Shown here one piece after another: positions 26,274 through 34,124 of a stretch of DNA of 64,000 nucleotides. This stretch comes from Caldilineaceae bacterium (GTDB lineage Bacteria > Chloroflexota > Anaerolineae > Caldilineales > Caldilineaceae). A program made the position numbers and the translations under genes. Below the pieces are notes generated by a model that did not search any database, was not told the origin of the DNA, and saw nothing but the letters and a program-made list of their open reading frames with translations. Location of the stretch: NCBI GenBank assembly GCA_019637645.1, contig JAHBVH010000008.1, forward strand, positions 80,940-144,939, given 5' to 3'. How positions within the stretch are numbered: position 1 is the first letter of the stretch; each line of letters opens with the position of its first letter.

Positions 26274-27964
26274 TTGGAGTTGCAGTTACAGTGACGTTTG
26301 ACGCAGCCACGCGGCACTTGGGCGTTGGCGTGCCGTTGGGCCGCCAAACAAGCTTCGGCAAAGCTGCTATGGCCGCGGCTCATGCCAATCACCCGCTCTG
26401 GGCAAGCCGGGTTAGGCGGATCAGCCTGCGGGTCGGGGTAGACATTACAACGGACATCGTCACACCCCCAGCGTCCGCCGCGGCCTTTTTTCTCCCCTTC
26501 TTCTTTTTTGCGTTTCTCCTCTTGCTGCCCTTTTTGTTCCTTCTTCTGCTCACCCTTTTGCTGGCCTTTACCCTGGCCTTTGCCTTTGGATTTTTTAACC
26601 TTAGGCCCTTGCCCCTTGATTTGCCCGCGCATCTGGAAGAATTGTTCAACAGCATCGATGGCCTGTCGTAGCCCTTCTCGCCGCGCCGTCACCAAGAAGC
26701 CATTGACCGCGGCAATCGCATTCTGCAATTCGGCTTGGGCTTGGATGGTATCCGCAGTCTTCTCGAGAAAGTAGCTGCGATTTTTGGCTTGATAGGCATT
26801 GGTCGCAGTGATGATTAGATCGCCCAGCCCAGGCCGACGCACGGTAATGCTCTCGGCAGTGCTGACATTTTTCAAGCGCTCTTGGGCACGCGCCGAGAAT
26901 TGCGTAATGAGCTTTGCCAGCAGGCGCACCAGTTCTTCGGCATCGGCCCGCCCCGTAAAGGCGCGATCATCGGCGGCAAAGGCCCCGACCAAGCTCGCCA
27001 TGTCCGGCTGGAGAGCCAACAAATTGGCAAAGTAGACCACCTGCCAAGCAATAAAGTCATACATGATCTTGTCGGACTCGACCACCTGGAGGTAGAAGGT
27101 GAAGAGCGCTGTGTCCCCTGCCTGGGAGGCTGCCAGTGCCGCTTTGGTGTGGCTTTGGAGCAGGGCGAGTACTGTGTCCCCCTGTTTCACCCACGCGGCT
27201 AACTCACTGGCCGTTGCCTCGGTCCGAATCTCTTGCCAATTGGCTTCGATGGCGGCCAGGGCTGTGTTGACCGCTTGGATCGCAAGCTGGGTGGGGTCTT
27301 GCTTGGTGGTGGATGGGTCTTGCTTTGGCTCCTCATCGCGCTGGACGGTTACGGGGGATGCACTGCCAGCCTGTTGCAGGACATGGGTCAGCTCGTGGGC
27401 GAGCAGCCGCTGGCCCGCTTGGTGCGCGGGGGCAAATTGGCCCGCGCCAAAGACAATGTGATTGCCTACTGTGTATGCGCGGGCGTTGACCGCCGCTGCC
27501 GAGTGTGCGGCCTGTTGATCGGTGTGGATCTGGACCTGCCCAAAATCATGGCCGAAACGGGCTTCCATGGCTTGGCGAGTTGGCGAGTCGAGCGTTTGAC
27601 CCGTTGACCGCACCACCTGTTCGACCAATGGTGGTGCGACAGCCGCGGTGGCTGCCTTCTCCTCGCGCTGGTGCGCGGTCGCGCTGAGGCGTGGTTGCAC
27701 CGCGCTTCCTTGAACGACCGCATCGGCCACGCGGTCGGCCTCCCGCTCGAAGGGATCGTCGGGTTGATTGACACGCAGTTTTGGTTGCAAGAGCTTGCCC
27801 GCGCCAGGCGCAGGCGCCTGATGGAGTTGCCGTTTCCGCCGACATTCGGCACATTCTCCGGTTGGGCCAGGTGTGCCCCCACAAGCGCATTTACGTTGGA
27901 GGTGCGTACCTTGATTGGCGGTAACAGCTGTTTGGTTGGTGACGTTTGGCTGTGCAACTTTCAT
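26258..27964 (-). CDS. DUF4157 (eCIS core domain) protein with Lys-rich linker and Cys-rich C-terminus
   Basis: The 568-aa protein starts with a Cys cluster (C26, C28, C38, C41) typical of DUF4157 proteins. The DUF4157 domain follows: QPKLRVNQPDDPFEREADRVAD at ~60-81, MEARFGHDFGQVQIHTD at ~133-149, and the metallopeptidase-like HELTH at 190-194. An alpha-helical region (~205-450) is followed by an extremely Lys/Gln/Glu/Gly-rich linker (~452-497). The last ~70 residues form a separate Cys/His-rich domain with about nine Cys. DUF4157 proteins are a marker of eCIS loci and several are cargo, so the C-terminal domain may be the effector; no toxin family is recognised. ATG overlaps the stop of the neighbour by 4 nt. 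Confidence 0.88.
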   Translation of the reverse strand: MKVAQPNVTNQTAVTANQGTHLQRKCACGGTPGPTGECAECRRKRQLHQAPAPGAGKLLQPKLRVNQPDDPFEREADRVADAVVQGSAVQPRLSATAHQREEKAATAAVAPPLVEQVVRSTGQTLDSPTRQAMEARFGHDFGQVQIHTDQQAAHSAAAVNARAYTVGNHIVFGAGQFAPAHQAGQRLLAHELTHVLQQAGSASPVTVQRDEEPKQDPSTTKQDPTQLAIQAVNTALAAIEANWQEIRTEATASELAAWVKQGDTVLALLQSHTKAALAASQAGDTALFTFYLQVVESDKIMYDFIAWQVVYFANLLALQPDMASLVGAFAADDRAFTGRADAEELVRLLAKLITQFSARAQERLKNVSTAESITVRRPGLGDLIITATNAYQAKNRSYFLEKTADTIQAQAELQNAIAAVNGFLVTARREGLRQAIDAVEQFFQMRGQIKGQGPKVKKSKGKGQGKGQQKGEQKKEQKGQQEEKRKKEEGEKKGRGGRWGCDDVRCNVYPDPQADPPNPACPERVIGMSRGHSSFAEACLAAQRHANAQVPRGCVKRHCNCNSKCRKM

Positions 27965-28335
27965 CGGTCAAGCCCTCCGTAAATGGCCTGGGCAATCTGG
28001 TGGGCGAGTGTCTCCACCGGGGTATCTGGGCGAACGGCAATCACGCCACCATCGATCCGCGCGTCTGGCGCATGGCGCTGGCAGGCTGAGGTAAGCTCCC
28101 CGGCTGTCAGTAAGCGGGTTAATGCCTCTTCGATCAGCACGCCCAGCCGTGCGCCATCCAGCTTTGGAAAGCCAGCAAGCACCAACTCGTCAATGTGGAC
28201 CGCCAGCGTCGCCGGTGGGTCTGCCGCTGGCTGCCGGTTTGGGTGCGGGATCAGACCCGTTGATCGCTGGGGCGTAGAGCCTAGTCCGGTGGACGGCTCG
28301 GTTGGCAACGCTTGCCCTGGTTTATCTGTCTGCAT
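27961..28335 (-). CDS. Small eCIS-associated protein between ATPase and DUF4157 genes
   Basis: The 124-aa frame starts at an ATG with GAAGGGAAG upstream; longer versions run into the ATPase gene in another frame and are not credible. The first ~45 residues are Pro/Thr-rich and look disordered. Residues ~46-124 are a compact domain starting VHIDELVLAGFPKLDGARLGVLIEEALTRLL. A similar 'IDELVLxGF' domain is, to my memory, found in eCIS loci next to DUF4157 genes. Its stop overlaps the DUF4157 start by 4 nt (ATGA), so a chaperone or loading role for that protein is plausible but unproven. Confidence 0.75.
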   Translation of the reverse strand: MQTDKPGQALPTEPSTGLGSTPQRSTGLIPHPNRQPAADPPATLAVHIDELVLAGFPKLDGARLGVLIEEALTRLLTAGELTSACQRHAPDARIDGGVIAVRPDTPVETLAHQIAQAIYGGLDR

Positions 28336-28412
28336 AATCTTCCCTTCTACCCACACTTGCCTACCTTGCTCGGCAGCCAGGAAAGCCCCTGTACACACCG
28401 TGTGTGGAGCGG

Positions 28413-30428
28413 TTACAGCCAGCCCCGGATCTCGGCCTCGGTCAGCGGTTTCTCTAATTTGGCATATTCGACGCGCGTCGCCGCTAGCAGATGAGCCATC
28501 TGTACTGGCTCTGCTGCCTCTGCCGCCAGAAAAGCGGCATGCAGCGCAATATTGCGAATATTGCCTCCTGTAACGGTCAATTTCGCCAGCTTTTCGGCAG
28601 CCAACCCAGTGGTAGGCGTTTGCGCGGGAAAGATCCGCCGCCAAATTTCGGTACGTTGCCCCCCATCGGGGAAGGGAAAGTGCACCACAAAGCGCAAGCG
28701 GCGCAGAAAAGCTTCGTCCAACGCACTTTTCAAGTTGGTGGTGAGAATGGCTAACCCCTGGTAGGACTCCATGCGTTGCAGCAAGTAGCTCACTTCGAGA
28801 TTGGCATAGCGATCATGGCTATCCTTCACCTCGCTACGCTTGCCAAAGAGCGCATCGGCTTCGTCAAAAAGCAAAAGGGCACCACCGGCTTCCGCCGCAT
28901 CGAAGACCCGGCCCAAATTCTTTTCCGTCTCGCCAATATACTTGCTAACCACTTGGCTCAGATCGATCCGGTAGAGATCAAGCTTTAGCTCATTGGCTAA
29001 CACTTCGGCGGCCATAGTCTTGCCGGTGCCACTGGGGCCAGCAAAGAGCGCGCTAATGCCCAGCCCCCGTGCCGACTTGGCGGCAAAGCCCCAGGTGCGA
29101 TAGACCTGTTCTCGTTGGCGTACGTGAATGGCGATGGCACGCAGGGTTTGGCGTTGGCGCTCGGGTAGCACCAATTCATCCCAAGTTGCCACTGGCTCAA
29201 TCCTGTGAGCCAATGTGTGGAGGCGCGGCTGCGTTTCTACGCGACAGGCGGCCCATAGGCGTTCGCCCAGCGTGGTGACCGTTTCGGCAGGGGTGGTACG
29301 CAACGCACGCTGACAAGCCGACCAGATCGCGGGGGGCTCGAGATCGAATTGGGCGACCACTGCTTGCACCTGGCCGTTGAGGGTTGGGGGCAAGGCTGGG
29401 GCCAGGGTCGTCAGCGCGGTGGTCCAGAGCTGTTGCTGTTCCTGGCGGGTTGGCTTGGTTATGGTAAAAGGCAGGAGCGGGCGCTGGGGCGAAGCGCGCC
29501 GCACCGGCGTGGCGACTAGCAAAACGCCATTTACCTGTTCGATAAAGCGATGAATGAGCTGTTCACGGCCAACATCGGTCGCGCTGCTGTCGTCACATTC
29601 GAGCAAAAGCGCACGCTGACCGAGCATGGCTTCGCGTTCCCAGAGGCGGATCAGGCTCGCCAACTCGTAGGGGGCGGTGGGCAACTCTTGCGCGGAAATA
29701 CGATATAAGGTCAGCCCCAGTCGCGCCGCCACGGCCAGGGCCAGGGCGCGCTGGCTGCTCAGTTCGTCGCCACATAGTTGTACAGCTGGGCATTGTACCG
29801 CTGACGGGCTTTGCAACCAAAGGGCCGCAATCTCTTCTACCACTGGCGGTTGGGGTGCTATGGCCGCGCTGGCTGTTGCGCACGCAACTGGCTGCACAAA
29901 GCCAACCAGTTGTTCATCGAGATAGTCCAGCCCCGTGAGATAGTGTAGCACGCGCTCGTCAATACGTAGGCGGCTGGTGACCAGCGTGTTGCCTGCCTCG
30001 ATTTCGAGCAAGCGCCAATGGCGTAGGGGGGCGGCTGGCGTGAGCGCACTCCAATGGGCTGCGGGCAGGGCCGCCAAGGCCAAGCTAAAGGTGGGATAGG
30101 GCCGCTGCGTATCGCCCTGGGCGCGGCGACAAAGCTCGGCAAAGGTGGCGTCTAGCTCCATGCCCGCGCAGAGCAACAGGAGATCGCAGGCAAAGGGCGA
30201 AAGGCCAAAGTGCTGACACAAGCTTTCCAGCGCTGGGGGTGCCGCCATGGTCGCCGCCAGCGTGGCTGCCGCGGGATGGGGGTCTGGTGCTGGCGCTTGG
30301 TCTATATAAGCCAGCAAATGGGCGCGCACAGCCGCGACCCTTGTCACCAGATATTGCTGATTGGCCGTTGACCATGCTGCGTAAGCGGTTGCGTAACCGG
30401 TTGTATCCATTGGGTTCTCGTGCCTCAC
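28413..30428 (-). CDS. AAA+ ATPase of the eCIS (Afp15-like)
   Basis: The 671-aa protein has a C-terminal AAA+ module with Walker A GPSGTGKT (~459-466), Walker B LLLFDEADALFG (~514-525), a sensor/Arg-finger region (LAILTTNLKSALDEAFLRRLRF) and a C-terminal helical lid. The N-terminal half holds what looks like a degenerate nucleotide-binding domain (VQLCGDELSSQRALALAVAARLGL at ~212-235, ALLLECDD later) without a usable Walker A. This fits the membrane-free ATPase needed for particle assembly in Afp/PVC systems. The GTG at 30428 overlaps the Pvc16-like gene stop (GTGA); an ATG at 30410 is an alternative. Confidence 0.93.
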   Translation of the reverse strand: MRHENPMDTTGYATAYAAWSTANQQYLVTRVAAVRAHLLAYIDQAPAPDPHPAAATLAATMAAPPALESLCQHFGLSPFACDLLLLCAGMELDATFAELCRRAQGDTQRPYPTFSLALAALPAAHWSALTPAAPLRHWRLLEIEAGNTLVTSRLRIDERVLHYLTGLDYLDEQLVGFVQPVACATASAAIAPQPPVVEEIAALWLQSPSAVQCPAVQLCGDELSSQRALALAVAARLGLTLYRISAQELPTAPYELASLIRLWEREAMLGQRALLLECDDSSATDVGREQLIHRFIEQVNGVLLVATPVRRASPQRPLLPFTITKPTRQEQQQLWTTALTTLAPALPPTLNGQVQAVVAQFDLEPPAIWSACQRALRTTPAETVTTLGERLWAACRVETQPRLHTLAHRIEPVATWDELVLPERQRQTLRAIAIHVRQREQVYRTWGFAAKSARGLGISALFAGPSGTGKTMAAEVLANELKLDLYRIDLSQVVSKYIGETEKNLGRVFDAAEAGGALLLFDEADALFGKRSEVKDSHDRYANLEVSYLLQRMESYQGLAILTTNLKSALDEAFLRRLRFVVHFPFPDGGQRTEIWRRIFPAQTPTTGLAAEKLAKLTVTGGNIRNIALHAAFLAAEAAEPVQMAHLLAATRVEYAKLEKPLTEAEIRGWL

Positions 30429-31648
30429 ACCATTGTCACCAATGGTGCCACATAGGCACCATTCACATCACTGGTCAGTAGACTCTCTGCGCCTGCTACC
30501 TGGACCCGGACCAAGTACGTTCCCGGTTCAACATTCGCCACCGGGAAGCGGATGGTTGTGGTGCTCGTGGCTGCTTCATCGGTCAGGCCATGTTGGGCCG
30601 GTGACGGAAAGCTATAGGCCCGGGGGGCGCGCTGGCTAGGGGCCTGGTGCTCGTTAAGCGAGAGCAACACCTGTTGCGCGCGGCCCACCGCTGGCGTAAA
30701 GGTCACCGGTATCATCGTGGCGCTGACCTCGGCAGGGTTGATTGTAATTCTGGGTCGCAGCACTAGGGGGACGACATTGGATGTTGCCCCGTCGGTATAG
30801 GCAATTTGGATGGCCTGTACCCCCGCGCGAAGCTCCGCGCCGCTAAGGGTCAGGCGAATTTCGGTATCGGTGGCTGTGGTGGGCAGCACTGCCGCCTCGC
30901 CCACCAGCACAGCCCGTACCGCCCCAGCCAAGCCGCGGCCTTGAATAAGAAGGGTATCCATTACCGTGATCGGGGCTTGCGCGCTGGCTGCCCCAATCAC
31001 GCGCTCAATCACCGCTGGGTGGAAGGGCCGCGCGGTCAGGTTCCGCACGCGTACCGGCAGCGCACGTTGCGGTGTCGTGGTCGCCTCGATCAAGACTGTC
31101 GTTGCCAAGTAGGCCATGCTCAGGGTGTAGGGCGTTTGAAAGAAGACCGACCATAGTTTGGAAAGTTCTTCCAAGGAGAGGGAAAGGGGCATAAATTTGA
31201 CCAATTCCACCTCGTCGGCCAGATCGCTCTCGCGCAGAAAGTGATCGGGATCATCGGCTAAGGCGTGCTGGCGGGTTGTGCGGATCTCCTCACGCGTCAG
31301 CATGGGCTGGGCGTGCAGAGTGCGTGCCACGCCGCCTAATACCCGCTGTGGCTCTAGGGTCAGTTCACTCCCATAAAAGGTAAACAAATAGTGTAAATCC
31401 AAGGCAACGCGGGGCCGCTGCACCAATCGACTATCCCCCGTCCGCGTCGGCAGGTCGGCGTTGCGCCAGGCACTGTTGGGCGTCACTTGGTAGAGATAGA
31501 GGTTGACCCCGCGCGGGGGCAAGCCGCTGCTATTGCTATCGGGCCGCACGGTCGTCACCGTGGCACCGGGTACGTCCGTACCCACCGTTCCCTGCAACAC
31601 CGCTTGTAGAGTTGCCGTAACGGCAGCTATCGCCAAAAAGTTACTCAT
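30425..31648 (-). CDS. DUF4255 / Pvc16-family tail terminator protein
   Basis: The protein is 407 aa. The N-terminal ~190 residues match the DUF4255/Pvc16_N domain: FLAIAAVTATLQAVLQ, RGVNLYLYQVTPNSAWRNADLPTR, RPRVALDLHYLFTFYG, VLGGVARTLHAQPMLT. Afp16/Pvc16 caps the distal end of tube and sheath and fixes particle length. The C-terminal half is beta-rich with Ig/IPT-like segments (VMDTLLIQGRGLAGAVRAVLVG; RITINPAEVSATMIPVTF), an extension seen in many bacterial members. GGAGGAACC precedes the ATG, and both ends overlap neighbours by 4 nt. Confidence 0.9.
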   Translation of the reverse strand: MSNFLAIAAVTATLQAVLQGTVGTDVPGATVTTVRPDSNSSGLPPRGVNLYLYQVTPNSAWRNADLPTRTGDSRLVQRPRVALDLHYLFTFYGSELTLEPQRVLGGVARTLHAQPMLTREEIRTTRQHALADDPDHFLRESDLADEVELVKFMPLSLSLEELSKLWSVFFQTPYTLSMAYLATTVLIEATTTPQRALPVRVRNLTARPFHPAVIERVIGAASAQAPITVMDTLLIQGRGLAGAVRAVLVGEAAVLPTTATDTEIRLTLSGAELRAGVQAIQIAYTDGATSNVVPLVLRPRITINPAEVSATMIPVTFTPAVGRAQQVLLSLNEHQAPSQRAPRAYSFPSPAQHGLTDEAATSTTTIRFPVANVEPGTYLVRVQVAGAESLLTSDVNGAYVAPLVTMV

Positions 31649-32574
31649 CGGGTTCCTCCGCGCTGCTTCAAATAATCCTCTAGCGAGAGGGCTGGTTGTG
31701 GTCGTTTGGATGCCGCCGCTGGTGGGGCCTGTGCCCGTGGTGGCGGCACCGTGGCGCGGATGTCGATGCGCCCAATCGTCACGCGGATTACGGGCGCGGC
31801 ACGCGCTTGTAGCGGGGATGGTGCCGCTGGCTTGGGCCGAATCTCCGCGGCCGCGTCCACAACAGGTACGCCCAGCAAGGCCGAGGCGGACGCGGCACCC
31901 AGTGCCATGGGAACTACGCCGGATGCCGCTAGGCCAGATGGCTTGGTCGGGGTATGGGGTGTAGAAGGTGGCTCTGGCACAGGGCTTACGACAGGGCTAG
32001 GCAATGGTGCAACTGCTGCCGGTGCACGGTGTGGCGATAGTGGCGGTTGGCCTATGCTGCGCTGGAGCCAGGTCGGCGGCGCGCGATCCGTAACCGGCGG
32101 ATTAGTCAGTGCGGTAGCTTGCGGCACGGCTGGTGCCGGTGCCGCCCAAGCTGTTGGTGAGAGTGGTGCAGCGGGCTGTGCTACTACGGTCGATTGTGGC
32201 GCGGGGCGTAGCGACTGCGCCGGACGAGTGACTAGTGTCACGAGCTGTTGTTCCGCTCGCCCTGATGTTGACAAAGGCTTTGGTTGGGATGGTCGTGGTA
32301 GCAGGGAACTTGGTGTAGCCGCCGAGAGCAGCGCAGGGGCGACAGGTATCACCGCGGCGGGTTGTGCTGCCAGCGTGCTGGGGGTCTTGTCCCCTGTCTC
32401 ATGTGCCAACAATTGTGGCCCAAGCTGAGGCGGCGCGGTGGGCGCGATCGGTCGGCTTTCCGGCGCGGCAGGCATACCAAGCCCCAGTGGCTCGAAGCGT
32501 GCGGCTAAGCGGGGGCGGATGCCGCCGGGAGAAGGATGGATACGGTTGATCAGATTGCGCAGGTAGTCGCTCAT
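31645..32574 (-). CDS. Pro/Ala-rich eCIS protein of unknown function
   Basis: The start giving MSDYLRNLINR (309 aa) is chosen because this N-terminus, running into IRPRLAARFEPLG, is typical of a short conserved segment in eCIS operons and the upstream text is not protein-like. Most of the rest is Pro, Ala, Thr and Ser-rich and predicted disordered. A small ordered segment near the C-terminus (APVIRVTIGRIDIRATVPP) is followed by LSLEDYLKQR at the end. It has the position but not the length or helicity of a tape measure protein. It overlaps the Pvc16-like gene by 4 nt. Function unknown. Confidence 0.75.
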   Translation of the reverse strand: MSDYLRNLINRIHPSPGGIRPRLAARFEPLGLGMPAAPESRPIAPTAPPQLGPQLLAHETGDKTPSTLAAQPAAVIPVAPALLSAATPSSLLPRPSQPKPLSTSGRAEQQLVTLVTRPAQSLRPAPQSTVVAQPAAPLSPTAWAAPAPAVPQATALTNPPVTDRAPPTWLQRSIGQPPLSPHRAPAAVAPLPSPVVSPVPEPPSTPHTPTKPSGLAASGVVPMALGAASASALLGVPVVDAAAEIRPKPAAPSPLQARAAPVIRVTIGRIDIRATVPPPRAQAPPAAASKRPQPALSLEDYLKQRGGTR

Positions 32575-32683
32575 AGAACACCCACCAGACAAGTCAGCTA
32601 CGAAATTAACGAATGCATAAAGCATGGGGACGCGGATGGACGCTGGTTGACGCGGCTTTGATGGTTGAGCCGTGATGCGCCTG

Positions 32684-32716
32684 AGAGCTGTCAGGTTTTC
32701 AAAACCTGACAGCTCT
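32684..32716. repeat. Palindrome AGAGCTGTCAGG family
   Basis: Perfect 16-bp arms (32684-32699 and 32701-32716) flank one central base, 17 nt beyond the stop of the T4-type baseplate gene and inside the eCIS operon. It could act as a partial terminator or RNA stabiliser. Confidence 0.85.
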
Positions 32717-32732
32717 TTCCCGTTTTCGCGGG

Positions 32733-33485
32733 CTATGCGCTGATCAGGGCTAGGTAGGTGCGCCGCCGCCAAGGTGTGAGGGCCAAAATTTCGCGTTCGC
32801 GCCAACCATAGGCCAGGGCCAGCCGATGCACGTCAGCCAAGGTGCGCTGCACCCAGTCGTCTAGCTCACGCCAGAAAAAGATACCGATGTCGAAAGCGGC
32901 GCGCCATGGCTGACCACAGGCCGGACAAGTTAGCTCAAATTGCAGATCGGCCAGTGGATCGGCGGCGGTCATGGCGGATAGGAGTGCTGTGAACACCTTG
33001 GGTGGCACTTGCGCTGGGGGGATGGGTGGCGAGCTGCCAGCCGTATCACTCTGCCGTTGTACCGCCAGCAGACACCGATGGAGGATCTGTTGTTGGGCGG
33101 TTTCCTGATCTTCTACCATCGCCACCGCCGCCAGATCCGACGTATTGGGCAGCCGAAAGGTGACCGTATATTCGTCGGTGGTAAGGGAATGGGCGGGCAT
33201 GGTCGCGGACGTTGGTTCACCGAGCAAGTGACTGCTCTCGATGGTAAATTCCAGTGGCTCGGCACAATGTGGGCAATTGACCACACTGGCAAGCTGCGGC
33301 CCAAAGGTCCAGGCACGCAGTTGGATCAGCAAGGCATCGCGGTGACCAATGGGCCATTGTGCCACCTGCTCCATGCTGGCTTCAGGAGAAGCCGCCGTTA
33401 CCAATAGCAGTGCCTTTTGCCAAACGGGTAGTTGTTGGCCTTGCTCCCAAAGATCAAGCAGTTCACTTGCCGTGAGTGGACGCAT
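32733..33485 (-). CDS. T4-type baseplate protein with two CxxC pairs
   Basis: The 250-aa protein has NCPHC (about residue 70) and TCPACGQPW (about residue 185), which together look like a split zinc ribbon. The helical N-terminus SELLDLWEQGQQLPVWQKALLLV and the central ALLIQLRAWTFGPQL match small baseplate proteins found in eCIS and T4-like phages (T4 gp26/baseplate family). It sits immediately after the tube gene (45 nt) with AAGGAGGG before the ATG. A structural role in the baseplate hub is likely. Confidence 0.78.
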   Translation of the reverse strand: MRPLTASELLDLWEQGQQLPVWQKALLLVTAASPEASMEQVAQWPIGHRDALLIQLRAWTFGPQLASVVNCPHCAEPLEFTIESSHLLGEPTSATMPAHSLTTDEYTVTFRLPNTSDLAAVAMVEDQETAQQQILHRCLLAVQRQSDTAGSSPPIPPAQVPPKVFTALLSAMTAADPLADLQFELTCPACGQPWRAAFDIGIFFWRELDDWVQRTLADVHRLALAYGWREREILALTPWRRRTYLALISA

Positions 33486-33530
33486 ATACGCCCTCCTTAG
33501 CGCAAACTGATGGTGTCTGATGACAGGACC

Positions 33531-34058
33531 CTAGGCTGCCGGTTCGGTGAAGCTGGGCTCTGCCGGCTCGGTGACATCGTAGTCCCGTTCCCAGCCTTCG
33601 TTTTCCAGCTTGAGGGTCTGGATCGCCACGGCATTGCCACTTGCGTCGAGCTCTGGCAGCGCTTGGTATTCGGAAACCCAGCAGCGATAGATCTTATAGG
33701 CCAAGGCTAGTTGGCCTGCTTCGTTATAGAACTCTAGGATCACATCTTTGCGGAAATCGCGCAGCGACACTTCGCTACCAAGGCCAGCGCCAAAGTTCCA
33801 GACTTTGTTGGCCCACTTTTCAAACTCCGGGTCGTGGGTAACGCCGCGCTCAAGGGTGATCGCCTCATATTTGGTCTGGCCTGGCGATTTGCGCACTGTG
33901 CTCGGGTCGCCTCCTTCCCGGTGTTCTATCGGGTCGGTGGTACGCCGCAGCGCGCTCACCTTGCTGACCCCCGCCACATAACGGCCATCCCACTTGATAC
34001 GAAATTTGAAATTCTTGTATGGATCAAAGCGTTGTGGATTGACGCTGAATTTTGCCAT
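33531..34058 (-). CDS. Inner tube protein (gp19-like)
   Basis: This 175-aa protein belongs to the T4 gp19-like tail tube family: FDPYKNFKFRIKWDGRYVAGVSKVSALRRTT, YEAITLERGVTHDPEFEKWANKVWN, and LEFYNEAGQLALAYKIYRCWVSEYQALPELDASGNAVAIQTLKLENEGW. Hexamers of this protein form the inner tube through which cargo passes. It is a little longer than the usual ~150 aa, with an acidic C-terminal tail (TEPAEPSFTEPAA). AAGGAGGGG precedes the ATG. It is the only gp19-type tube gene here; a second, more distant tube protein is at 24895-25548. Confidence 0.95.
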   Translation of the reverse strand: MAKFSVNPQRFDPYKNFKFRIKWDGRYVAGVSKVSALRRTTDPIEHREGGDPSTVRKSPGQTKYEAITLERGVTHDPEFEKWANKVWNFGAGLGSEVSLRDFRKDVILEFYNEAGQLALAYKIYRCWVSEYQALPELDASGNAVAIQTLKLENEGWERDYDVTEPAEPSFTEPAA

Positions 34059-34124
34059 CTAACCCCTCCTTTATCCTATTTTTGCTTTACCGTATGCTGC
34101 TGGCTGTACCGAAGAAGCGGCTAG

